In this document: one piece after another, positions 1-11,392 of the stretch | Layout: each line of letters begins with the position of its first letter | Numbering within the stretch: the stretch's first letter is position 1 | From: Morinoia aosen | Taxonomy: Eukaryota > Arthropoda > Malacostraca > Amphipoda > Talitridae | DNA length: 64,000 bases | Direction: 5' to 3' | Assembly: GCA_030386875.1 (NCBI GenBank) | Contig: JASJYW010000026.1 | Span: 10,310,246-10,374,245, forward strand | Notes under the pieces: model-generated | Seen by the model: only the letters and a program-made list of their open reading frames with translations | Told to the model about the DNA's origin: nothing | Databases searched by the model: none | Position numbers and translations under genes: made by a program

Positions 1-3000
1 TATGTAGCCGTTTCCACGGTCGACAGAGCTAAAATGCGTGTTTTGGGCCATTCCTAGGCCGAATGCGGTGAAAATCACGTCGTTTGGTGTTTCCCGTGGC
101 GACATAGGCGGAATATGCATATTTAGCCGATTCCACGGTCGACAGAGCTAAAATGCGTGTTTTGGGCCATTCCTATCCCGAATGCGGTGAAAATCACGTC
201 GTTTGCTGTTTCCGTGGCGACATAGGCGGAAAGTGCATATTTAGCCGATTCCACGGTCGACAGAGCTAAAATGCGTGCTTTGGGCCATTCTAGGCCGAAT
301 GCGGTGAAAATCACGTCGTTTGCTGTTTCCCGTGGCGACATAGGCGGAAAGTGCATATTTAGCCGTTTCCACGGTCGACAGGACTAAAATGCGGTGTTTT
401 GGGCCATTCCTAGGCCGAATGCGGTGAAAATCACGTCGTTTGCTGTTTCCCGAGGCGACATAGGCGGAAAGTGCATATGTAGCCGTTTCCACGGTCGACA
501 GAGCCAAAATGCGTGCTTTGGGCCATTCCTAGGCCGAATGCGGTGAAAATCACGTCGTTTGCTGTTTCCCGTGGCGACATAGGCGGAAAGTGCATATTTA
601 GCCGTTTCCACGGTCGACAGGACTAAAATGCGTGTTTTGGGCCATTCCTAGGCCGAATGCGGTGAAAATCACGTCGTTTGCTGTTTCACGAGGCGACATA
701 GGCGGAAAGTGCATATTTAGCCGTTTCCACGGTCGACAGAGCCAAAATGCGTGCTTTGGGCCATTCCTAGGCCGAATGCGGTGAAAATCACGGTCGTTTG
801 CTGTTTTCCGCGGCGACATAGGCGGAAGTGCATATTAGGCCGATTCCACGGTGGACAGAGCTAAAATGCGTGTTTTGGGCCATTCCTAGGCCGAATGCGG
901 TGAAAATCACGTCGTTTGCTGTTTTCCGTGGCGACATAGGTGGAAAGTGCATATTTAGCCGTTTCCACGGTCGACAGGGCTAAAATGCGTGCTTTGGGCC
1001 ATTCCTAGGCCGAATGCGGTGAAAATCACGTTGTTTGCTGTTTCCCGTGGTGACATATGCGGAAAGTGCATATTTAGCCGTTTCCACGGTCGACAGGGCT
1101 AAAATGCGTGTTTTGGGCCATTCCTAGGCCGAATGCGGAGAAAATCCCGTCGTTTGCTGTTTCCCGTGGCGACATAGGCGGAAAGTGCATATTTAGCCGA
1201 TTCCACGGTCGACAGAGCTAAAATGCGTGTTTTGGGCCATTCCTAGGCCGAATGCGGTGAAAATCACGTCGTTTGCTGTTTCCCGTGGCGATATAGGCGG
1301 AAAGTGCATATTTAGCCGTTTCCACGTTCGACAGAGCTAAAATGCGTGTTTTGGGCCATTCCTAGGCCGAATGCGGTGAAAATCACGTCGTTTGCTGTTT
1401 CCCGTGGCGACATAGGCGGAAAGTGCATATTTAGCCGTTTCCACGGTCGACAGGGCTAAAATGCGTGCTTTGGGCCATTCCTAGGCCGAATGCGGTGAAA
1501 ATCACGTTGTTTGCTGTTTCCCGTGGTGACATAGGCGGAAAGTGCATATTTAGCCGATTCCACGGTCGACAGAGCTAAAATGCGTGTTTTGGGTCATTCC
1601 TAGGCCGAATGCGGTGAAAATCACGTCGTTTGCTGTTTCCCGTGGCGACATAGGCGGAAATTGCATAATTAGCCGTTTCCACGGTCGACAGAGCAAAAAA
1701 GAGTGTTTTGGGCCATTCCTAGGCCGAATGCGGTGAAATCACGTCGTTTGCTGTTCCCGTGGCGACATAGGCGGAAAGTGCATATTTAGCCGTTTCCACG
1801 GTCGACAGAGCTAAAATGCGTGTTTTGGGCCATTCCTAGGCCGAATGCGGTGAAAATCACGTCGTTTGCTGTTTCCCGTGGCGACATTGGCGGAAAGTGC
1901 ATATATAGCCGTTTCACGGTCGACAGGGCTAAAATGCGTGTTTTGGGCCATTCCTTGGCCGAATGCGGTGGAAAATCACGTCGTTTGCTGTTTCCCTTGG
2001 CGACATAGGCGGAAAGTGCATATTTAGCCGATTCCACGGTCGACAGAGCTAAAATGCGTGTTTTGGGCCATTTCTTGGCCGAATGCGGTGAAAATCACGT
2101 CGTTTGCTGTTTCCCGTGGCGACATAGGCGGAAAGTGCATATATAGCCGTTTCCACGGTCGACAGGGCTAAAATGCGTGTTTTGGGCCATTCCTAGGCCG
2201 AATGCGGTGAAAATACGTCGTTTGCTGTTTCCCGTGGCGACATAGGCGGAAAGTGCATATTTAGCCGATTCCACGGTCGACAGAGCTAAAATGCGTGTTT
2301 TGGGCCATTCCTTGGCCGCGAATGCGGTGAAAATCACGTCGTTTGCTGTTTCCCGTGGCGACATAGACGGAAAGTGCATATTTAGCCGTTTCCACGGTCG
2401 ACAGGGCTAAAATGCGTGTTTTGGGCCATTCCTAGGCCGAATGCGGTGAAAATCACGTCGTTTGCTGTTTCCCGTGGCGAAATAGGCGGAAGAAGTGCAT
2501 ATTTAGCCGATTCCACGGTCGACATAGCTAAAAATGCGTGTTTTGGGCCATTCCTAGGCCGAATGCGGTGAAAATCACGTCGTTTGCTGTTTCCCGTGGC
2601 GACATAGGCGGAAAGTGCATATTTAGCCGTTTCCACGGTCGACAGGGCTAAAATGCGTGTTTTGGGCCATTCCTAGGCCGAATGCGGTAAAAATCACGTC
2701 GTTTGCTGTTTCCCGTGGCGACATAGGCGGAAAGTGCATATTTAGCCGTTTCCACGGTCGACAGCGCTAAAATGCGTGTTCTGGGCCATTCCTCGGCCGA
2801 ATGCGGTGAAAATCACGTCGTTTGCTGTTTCCCCCTGGCGACATAGGCGGAAAGGCATATTTAGCCGTTTCCACGGTCGACAGAGCTAAAATGCGTGTTT
2901 TGGGCCATTCCTAGGCCGAATGCGGTAAAAATCACGTCGTTTGGTGTTTCCCGTGGCGACATAGGCGGAATGTGCATATTTAGCCGATTCCACGGTCGAC

Positions 3001-4459
3001 AGAGCTAAAATGCGTGTTTTGGGCCATTCCTAGGCCGAATGCGGTGAAAATCACGTCGTTTGCTGTTTCCCGTGGCGACATAGGCGGAAAGTGCATATTT
3101 AGACGATTCCACGGTCGACAGAGCTAAAATGCGTGTTTTGGGCCATTCCTATTCCGAATGCGGTGAAAATCACGTCGTTTGCTGTTTCCCGTGGCGACAT
3201 AGGCGGAAAGTGCATATTTAGCCGTTTCCACGGTCGACAGGGCTAAAATGCGTGTTTTGGGCCATTCCTAGGCCGAATGCGGTTGAAAATCACGTCGTTT
3301 GCTGTTTCCCGAGGCGACATAGGCGGAAAGTGCATATTTAGCCGTTTCCACGGTCGACAGAGCTAAAATGCGTGCTTTGGGCCATTCCTAGGCCGAATGC
3401 GGTGTAAATCACGTCTTTTGCTGTTTTTCGCGGCGGACATAGGCGGAAAGTGCATATATAGCCGATTCCACGGTGGACAGAGCTAAAATGCGTGTTTTGG
3501 GCCGTTCCTAGGCCGAATGCGGTGAAAATCACGTCGTTTGCTGTTTTCCGTGGCGACAGAGGTGGAAAGTGCATATTTAGCCGTTTCCACGGTCGACAGG
3601 GCTAAAATGCCGTGTTTTGGGCCATTCCTAGGCCGAATGCGGTGAAAATCACGTCGTTTGCTGTTTCCCGTGGCGACATAGGCGGAAAGTGCATATTTAG
3701 CCGTTTCCACGGTCGACAGGGCTAAAATGCGTGTTTTGGGCCATTCCTAGGCCGATTGCGGAGAAAATCCCGTCGTTTGCTGTTTCCCGTGGCGACATAG
3801 GCGGAAAGTGCGTATTTAGCCGATTCCACGGTCGACAGAGCTAAAATGCGTGTTTTGGGCCATTCCTAGGCCGAATGCGGTGAAAATCACGTCGTTTGCT
3901 GTTTCCGTGGCGACATAGGCAGAAAGTGCATATTTAGCCGTTTCCACGGTCGACAGAGCTAAAATGCGTGTTTTGGGCCATTCCTAGGCCGAATGCGGTG
4001 AAAATCACGTCGTTTGCTGTTTCCCGTGGCGACATAGGCGGAAAGTGCATATTTAGCCGATTCCACGGTCGACAGAGCTAAAATGCGTGTGTTTTGGGCC
4101 ATTCCTAGGCCGAATGCGGTGAAAATCACGTCGTTTGCTGTTTCCCATGGCGACATAGGCGGAAAGTGCATATTTAGCCGATTCCACGGTCGACAGAGCT
4201 AAAATGCGTGTTTTGGGCCATTCCTAGGCCGAATGCGGTGAAAAATCACGTCGTTTGCTGTTACCCGTGGCGACATAGGCGGAAAGTGCATATTTAGCCG
4301 ATTCCACGGTCGACAGAGCTAAAATGCGTGTTTTGGGCCATTCCTAGGCCGAATGCGGTGAAAATCACGTCGTTTGCTGTTTCCCGTGGCGACACAGGCG
4401 GAAAGTGCATATTTAGCCGATTCCACGGTCGACAGAGCTAAAATGCGTGTTTTGGGCCA

Positions 4460-7400
4460 TTCCTATTCCGAATGCGGTTGAAAATCACGTCGTTTGCTGT
4501 TTCCCGTGGCGACACAGGCGGAAAGTGCATATTTAGCCGTTTCCACGGTCGACGAGCTAAAATGCGTGTTTTGGGCCATTCCTAGGCCGAATGCGGTGAA
4601 AATCACGTCGTTTGCTGTTTCCCGTGGCGACATAGGCGGAAAGTGCGTATTTAGCCGTTTCCACGGTCGACAGAGCTAAAATGCGTGTTTTGGGCCATTC
4701 CTAGGCCGAATGCGGTGAAGTCACGTCGTTTGCCGTTTCCCGTGGCGACATAGGCGGAAAGTGCATATTTAGCCGATTCCACGGTCGACAGAGCTAAAAT
4801 GCGTGTTTTGGGCCATTCCTAGGCCGAATGCGGTGAAAATCACGTCGTTTGCTGTTTCCCGTGGCGACATAGGCGGAAAGTGCATATTTAGCCGATTCCA
4901 CGGTCGACTGAGCTAAAATGCGTATTTCGGGCCATTCCTAGGCCGAATGCGGTGAAAATCACGTCGTTTGCTGTTTCCCGTGGCGACATAGGCGGAAAGT
5001 GCATATTTAGCCGATTCCACGGTCGACAGAGCTAAAATGCGTGTTTTGGGCCATTCCTAGGCCGAATGCGGTGAAAATCACGTCGTTTGCTGTTTCCCGA
5101 GGCGACATAGGCGGAAAGTGCATATTTAGCAGTTTCCACGGTCGACAGAGCTAAAATGCGTGTTTTGGGCCATTCCTAGGCCGAATGCGGTGAAAATCAC
5201 GTCGTTTGCTGTTTCCCGTGGCGACATAGGCAAAAGTGCATATTTAGCCGATTCCACGGTCGACAGAGCTAAAATGCGTGTTTTGGGCCTTTCCTAGGCC
5301 GAATGCGGTGAAAATCACGTCGTTTGCTGTTTCCCGTGGCGACATAGGCGGAGAGTGCATATTTAGCCGTTTCCACGGTCGACAGAGCTAAAATGCGTGC
5401 TTTGTGCCATTCCTAGGCCGAATGCGGTGAAAATCACGTCGTTTGGTGTTTCCCGTGGCGACATAGGCGGAATGTGCATATTTAGCCGATTCCACGGTCG
5501 ACAGAGCTAAAATGCGTGCTTTGGGCCATTCCTAGGCCGAATGCGGTGAAAATCACGTCGTTTGCTGTTTCCCGTGGCGACATAGGCTGAAAGTGCATAT
5601 TTAGCCGTTTCCACGGTCGACAGGGCTAAAATGCGTGTTTTGGACCATTCCTAGGCTGAATGCGGTGAAAATCACGTCGTTTGCTGTTTCCCGAGGCGAC
5701 ATAGGCGGAAAGTGCATATTTAGCCGTTTCCACGGTCGACAGGGCTAAAATGCGTGTTTTGGGCCATTCCTAGGCCGAATGCGGTGAAAATCACGTCGTT
5801 TGCTGTTTCCCGTGGCGACATAGGCGGAAAGTGCATATTTAGCCGTTTCCACGGTCGACAGGGCTAAAATGCGTGTTTTGGGCCATTCCTAGGCCGATTG
5901 CGGAGAAAATCCCGTCGTTTGCTGTTTCCCGTGGCGACATAGGCGGAAAGTGCGTATTTAGCCGATTCCACGGTCGACAGAGCTAAAATGCGTGTTTTGG
6001 GCCATTCCTAGGCCGAATGCGGTGAAAATCACGTCGTTTGCTGTTTCCCGTGGCGACATAGGCGGAAAGTGCATATTTAGCCGTTTCCACGGTCGACAGA
6101 GCTAAAATGCGTGTTTTGGGCCATTCCTAGGCCGAATGCGGTGAAAATCACGTCGTTTGCTGTTTCCCGTGGCGACATAGGCGGAAAGTGCATATTTAGC
6201 CGATTCCACGGTCGACAGAGCTAAAATGCGTGTTTTGGGCCATTCCTAGGCCGAATGCGGTGAAAATCACGTCGTTTGCTGTTACCCGTGGCGACATAGG
6301 CGGAAAGTGCATATTTAGCCGATTCCACGGTCGACAGAGCTAAGATGCGTGTTTTGGGCCATTCCTAGGCCGAATGCGGTGAAAATCACGTCGTTTGCTG
6401 TTTCCCGTGGCGACACAGGCGGAAAGTGCATATTTAGCCGATTCCACGGTCGACAGAGCTAAAATGCGTGTTTTGGGCCATTCCTATTCCGAATGCGGTG
6501 AAAATCACGTCGTTTGCTGTTTCCCGTGGCGACACAGGCGGAAAGTGCATATTTAGCCGATTCCACGGTCGACAGAGCTAAAATGCGTGTTTTGGGCCAT
6601 TCCTAGGCCGAATGCGGTGAAAATCACGTCGTTTGCTGTTACCCGTGGCGACATAGGCGGAAAGTGCATATTTAGCCGATTCCACGGTCGACAGAGCTAA
6701 AATGCGTGTTTTGGGCCATTCCTAGGCCGAATGCGGTGAAAATCACGTCGTTTGCTGTTACCCGTGGCGACATAGGCGGAAAGTGCATATTTAGCCGATT
6801 CCACGGTCGACAGAGCTAAGATGCGTCATTTGGGCCATTCCTAGGCCGAATGCGGTGAAAATCACGTCGTTTGCTGTTTCCCGTGGCGACACAGGCGGAA
6901 AGTGCATATTTAGCCGATTCCACGGTCGACAGAGCTAAAATGCGTGTTTTGGGCCATTCCTATTCCGAATGCGGTGAAAATCACGTCGTTTGCTGTTTCC
7001 CGTGGCGACACAGGCGGAAAGTGCATATTTAGCCGTTTCCACGGTCGACGAGCTAAAATGCGTGTTTTGGGCCATTCCTAGGCCGAATGCGGTGAAAATC
7101 ACGTCGTTTGCTGTTTCCCGTGGCGACATAGGCGGAAAGTGCGTATTTAGCCGTTTCCACGGTCGACAGAGCTAAAATGCGTGTTTTGGGCCATTCCTAG
7201 GCCGAATGCGGTGAAGTCACGTCGTTTGCCGTTTCCCGTGGCGACATAGGCGGAAAGTGCATATTTAGCCGATTCCACGGTCGACAGAGCTAAAATGCGT
7301 GTTTTGGGCCATTCCTAGGCCGAATGCGGTGAAAATCACGTCGTTTGCTGTTTCCCGTGGCGACATAGGCGGAAAGTGCATATTTAGCCGATTCCACGGT

Positions 7401-8390
7401 CGACTGAGCTAAAATGCGTATTTCGGGCCATTCCTAGGCCGAATGCGGTGAAAATCACGTCGTTTGCTGTTTCCCGTGGCGACATAGGCGGAAAGTGCAT
7501 ATTTAGCCGATTCCACGGTCGACAGAGCTAAAATGCGTGTTTTGGGCCATTCCTAGGCCGAATGCGGTGAAAATCACGTCGTTTGCTGTTTCCCGAGGCG
7601 ACATAGGCGGAAAGTGCATATTTAGCAGTTTCCACGGTCGACAGAGCTAAAATGCGTGTTTTGGGCCATTCCTAGGCCGAATGCGGTGAAAATCACGTCG
7701 TTTGCTGTTTCCCGTGGCGACATAGGCAAAAGTGCATATTTAGCCGATTCCACGGTCGACAGAGCTAAAATGCGTGTTTTGGGCCTTTCCTAGGCCGAAT
7801 GCGGTGAAAATCACGTCGTTTGCTGTTTCCCGTGGCGACATAGGCGGAGAGTGCATATTTAGCCGTTTCCACGGTCGACAGAGCTAAAATGCGTGTTTTG
7901 TGCCATTCCTAGGCCGAATGCGGTGAAAATCACGTCGTTTGGTGTTTCCCGTGGCGACATAGGCGGAATGTGCATATTTAGCCGATTCCACGGTCGACAG
8001 AGCTAAAATGCGTGCTTTGGGCCATTCCTAGGCCGAATGCGGTGAAAATCACGTCGTTTGCTGTTTCCCGTGGCGACATAGGCTGAAAGTGCATATTTAG
8101 CCGTTTCCACGGTCGACAGGGCTAAAATGCGTGTTTTGGGCCATTCCTAGGCCGAATGCGGTGAAAATCACGTCGTTTGCTGTTTCCCGAGGCGACATAG
8201 GCGGAAAGTGCATATTTAGCCGTTTCCACGGTCGACAGAGCTAAAATGCGTGTTTTGGGCCATTCCTAGGCCGAATGCGGTGAAAATCACGTCGTTTGCT
8301 GTTTCCCGTGGCGACATAGGCGGAAAGTGCATATTTAGCCGTTTCCACGGTCGACAGGGCTAAAATGCGTGTTTTGGGCCATTCCTAGGC
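4460..8390 (+). repeat. Higher-order repeat inside the satellite: segment duplicated at 2,496-bp offset
   Basis: Roughly 4460-5890 is repeated at 6956-8386, 21 monomers apart. Private markers recur in order at the same offset: the shortened gtcgacgagct (4549 and 7045), gcgtatttcggg (4920 and 7416), the tttagcagtttcc unit (about 5125 and 7620), the deletion unit cataggcaaaagtg (about 5228 and 7725) and gggcctttcc (about 5287 and 7783). A second, larger offset of about 7,023 bp links 1560-2400 to 8580-9420 (markers gggtcattcc and gagcaaaaaagag). Confidence 0.85.
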
Positions 8391-9844
8391 CGAATGCGGA
8401 GAAAATCCCGTCGTTTGCTGTTTCCCGTGGTGACATAGGCAGAAAGGGCATATTTAGCCGATTCCACGGTCGACAGGGCTAAAATGCGTGTTTTGGGCCA
8501 TTCCTAGGCCGAATGCGGTGAAATTCACGTCGTTTGCTGTTTCCCGTGGCGACATAGGCGGAAAGTGCATATTTAGCCGATTCCACGGTCGACAGAGCTA
8601 AAATGCGTGTTTTGGGTCATTCCTAGGCCGAATGCGGTGAAAATCACGTCGTTTGCTGTTTCCCGTGGCGACATAGGCGGAAATTGCATAATTAGCCGTT
8701 TCCACGGTCGACAGAGCAAAAAAGAGTGTTTTGGGCCATTCCTAGGCCGAATGCGGTGAAAATCACGTCGTTTGCTGTTCCCGTGGCGACATAGGCGGAA
8801 AGTGCATATTTAGCCGTTTCCACGGTCGACAGAGCTAAAATGCGTGTTTTGGGCCATTCCTAGGCCGAATGCGGTGAAAATCACGTCGTTTGCTGTTTCC
8901 CGTGGCGACATAGGTGGAAAGTGCATATATAGCCGTTTCCACGGTCGACAGGGCTAAAATGCGTGTTTTGGGCCATTCCTTGGCCGAATGCGGTGAAAAT
9001 CACGTCGTTTGCTGTTTCCCGTGGCGACATAGGCGGAAAGTGCATATTTAGCCGATTCCACGGTCGACAGAGCTAAAATGCGTGTTTTGGGCCATTTCTT
9101 GGCCGAATGCGGTGAAAATCACGTCGTTTGCTGTTTCCCGTGGCGACATAGGCGGAAAGTGCATATATAGCCGTTTCCACGGTCGACAGGGCTAAAATGC
9201 GTGTTTTGGGCCATTCCTAGGCCGAATGCGGTGAAAATCACGTCGTTTGCTGTTTCCCGTGGCGACATAGGCGGAAAGTGCATATTTAGCCGATTCCACG
9301 GTCGACAGAGCTAAAATGCGTGTTTTGGGCCATTCCTTGGCCGAATGCGGTGAAAATCACGTCGTTTGCTGTTTCCCGTGGCGACATAGACGGAAAGTGC
9401 ATATTTAGCCGTTTCCACGGTCGACAGGGCTAAAATGCGTGTTTTGGGCCATTCCTAGGCCGAATGCGGTGAAAATCACGTCGTTTGCTGTTTCCCGTGG
9501 CGAAATAGGCGGAAAGTGCATATTTAGCCGATTCCACGGTCGACAGAGCTAAAATGCGTGTTTTGGGCCATTCCTAGGCCGAATGCGGTGAAAATCACGT
9601 CGTTTGCTGTTTCCCGTGGCGACATAGGCGGGAAGTGCATATTTAGCCGTTTCCACGGTCGACAGGGCTAAAATGCGTGTTTTGGGCCATTCCTAGGCCG
9701 AATGCGGTAAAAATCACGTCGTTTGCTGTTTCCCGTGGCGACATAGGCGGAAAGTGCATATTTAGCCGTTTCCACGGTCGACAGGGCTAAAATGCGTGTT
9801 TTGGGCCATTCCTAGGCCGATTGCGGAGAAAATCCCGTCGTTTG

Positions 9845-9848
9845 CTGT
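9845..9848. repeat. Target site duplication of E1, left (ctgt)
   Basis: The 4 bases ctgt directly before the 5' LTR match 19798-19801 directly after the 3' LTR. Removing E1 plus one copy restores the satellite text tttgctgtttcccgtgg. Confidence 0.95.
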
Positions 9849-9949
9849 TGTACGGGCACGTTGTATCTGTCTGGATATCTGGAGTCTGTATTAGCAGTAC
9901 ATAAAAGCCGTTGCTGTCGGAGTTTCCATCTACCTGCGTAGACTGCACA
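9849..9949 (+). repeat. 5' LTR of E1 (101 bp, internally deleted)
   Basis: TG...CA repeat. Its first 71 bases and last 28 or so match the 3' LTR at 19623-19797, but a stretch of about 74 bases present in the 3' LTR is missing here, leaving one extra t at the junction (gagtttccatc against gagttccatc). A weak TATA-like tacataaaag lies near 9898. Apart from this indel I count no substitutions, so the two copies are otherwise young. Confidence 0.95.
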
Positions 9950-9954
9950 TTAAG

Positions 9955-9977
9955 TGGTGGCCAGTTGCGATTCGAAC
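9955..9977 (+). other. Candidate primer binding site of E1 (tRNA-Ile-like)
   Basis: TGGTGGCC begins 5 nt after the LTR and is followed after a gap by gattcgaac, which resembles the complement of a tRNA T-loop. From memory, the 3' end of insect tRNA-Ile(AAU) is complementary to TGGTGGCCCATACGGGGATC, matching the first 8 bases. E2 has the same TGGTGGCC start. The complement is imperfect beyond 8 nt. Confidence 0.55.
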
Positions 9978-10806
9978 TCACATTCGCATAAGTGTTACCT
10001 GAAGATTTAGTTCTCCGTGAAGATAGTTTTGAACAGTGTAAATACCAAATGTGTTCCAGCGAAAACAACCAGCTCTGGCAACCTGAAGAAACAGTCATTG
10101 TGTTTGGAATCATCGTCGCTAAAGAATTGTTGACGGAAGCTTACTGTAGATTTACAGTATTTCTTAATTTATACTCACCCCTGCGTACGAAAATTTTGGT
10201 CTACGAGTGTGAAAACGACACTATCGAATTGGTGTTTCAAGTCAAAATTGCAGCGTTCCCAGCGTCAACCATTGAGTGAATTTTACATCTACAAGAAGTG
10301 AATTCAAATCTACAAGTACTAAGAACAATTTAATTTATGTGAGATAAATTACTACGATTGCACCAAAAACAGTAGCAGTGACTGTAGCAGTGAAGTGACA
10401 CGTACTTTCATTTTAAAAGTGTAATTTCTTCAACGTGGTGCACAGTATAAAAACAGTATCATCTTGCTGTACCAGCCGACAACATTGTCTACAAAGCACA
10501 GCATCACAGCGTCCCATCATTGCCTGCAAGAGACGTGTTCAGCTGTCTTCAATTTTTTACACAGTTAAGTCTCTTGTGGAAAATTTTTTTTCTCTCTTTG
10601 TTTAGTGCTACCTCGCTCTGTCCCGGGCAGCTAGTCTTTTTGTTGCACTTATTGCCGTGGTTTTTTTTACCACGCCCGCTTCCTGTATCGCTGAGTCGCA
10701 GTAGGTTGCACTCAAAATCAGTTACATTCTGAGCGTTGTGAGCGAGAGACGTTGTCCAACGAATCTGGAACGTAGCTGGGTACCAACTTTTACAGCGATT
10801 TGCATC

Positions 10807-10812
10807 GTAAGT
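10807..10812 (+). promoter_or_regulatory. Candidate splice donor (GTAAGT) in E1 leader
   Basis: gcatc-GTAAGT is a consensus 5' splice site located after the LTR and 586 nt before the gag ATG. Paired with the acceptor ending at 17789 it would remove gag and pol and deliver ORF3 on a subgenomic RNA, as env is delivered in errantiviruses and retroviruses. Confidence 0.6.
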
Positions 10813-11392
10813 TTCAAATTTTATTTTGCCATTTGAATAGGAGTGTTAGTAAAAGTGTGTGAATTACCTCGAATTCAATTTTTGAAGCTTTAATGTGATA
10901 GAATTTCACGTTCCTTGCTGTGGAGGAGCAATACTTTTTTTAACGCCTTCACGAGCACTCTGCACGTTTTATTGAGAAGTCACGAAGATTTGCACTGATT
11001 GTGGTGTTTGAAAGTGCCACTATTTACTGAATTTAATTGGAAGTATTGGTTACGTAATTTTATTAGCGTTATTGATGACTAGAGATTAACGCTATTTCAT
11101 TTTTTATGTAGTTTGTACGTATTAGAAATGTTTTATTGATTCCTAGCTACTATTTGTGATTATTAATTCAAGTGGGATTATTAATTTTTGTGTGGTCCTT
11201 CAAGGTGTGTCTTTAATTAATTTTTGGGTGTTCTAAATGCGTTTACGGTGTTTATTACCATTTTAACTGGTTTCATGGTGTTTATTATCATTCTCGGTGT
11301 ACGATATTAATTTTTAAATAAATTTTAAGTGAATTTTGGTAGTGAATTGTTAATTTTTAGTAGAATAGGATATTTTTCGAAGAGAACGACAC

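Larger units (their letters stand above)
1..9848 (+). repeat. 119-bp tandem satellite array, forward orientation (block A)
   Basis: Head-to-tail copies of a unit of about 119 bp; the landmark tagccg-ttccacggtcgacag recurs at 5, 124, 242 and onward, giving about 83 units. Each unit carries a GTCGAC site, a CCTAGG inside a small GGCC...GGCC dyad, and the blocks gcggtgaaaatcacg and cgtggcgacatagg. Two common subtypes differ at linked positions (gccgTttcc with cagGgct against gccgAttcc with cagAgct), with recombinants. Single-base differences mark individual units and repeat in register, showing higher-order structure. Short open frames across it are low-complexity shadows of the repeat. I see no gene here. 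Array size and homogeneity suggest heterochromatin, possibly pericentromeric, but that is inference. Confidence 0.97.
9950..11392 (+). other. E1 5' leader (untranslated, about 1.4 kb)
   Basis: Long AT-rich leader between LTR and gag, containing the primer site, several upstream ATGs and a strong splice donor at 10807. The longest ATG-initiated frame (10049-10279, 76 codons) has no recognisable motif. I see no capsid-like or other protein here. Packaging signals would be expected in this stretch but cannot be read directly. Confidence 0.7.

Noticed and set aside
1-119. CENP-B box in the monomer (the cacgggaaacagcaaacg segment looked promising)
   Set aside because: The pattern TTCG-N4-A-N2-CGGG is not met in either strand; only a CGGGA core matches.
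123-9800. Many open frames of 60-110 codons across the satellite on both strands (also in blocks B-D)
   Set aside because: They repeat the same residues with the 119-bp period, begin and end at arbitrary variants, and follow from a low-stop repeat; no gene features.
1-9848. CRISPR-like regular repeats
   Set aside because: Units are directly abutting with no unique spacers and are about 119 bp; this is satellite DNA.
10049-10279. 76-codon upstream frame in the E1 leader
   Set aside because: No motif, no counterpart in E2, and several other ATGs in the leader; at most an upstream frame.
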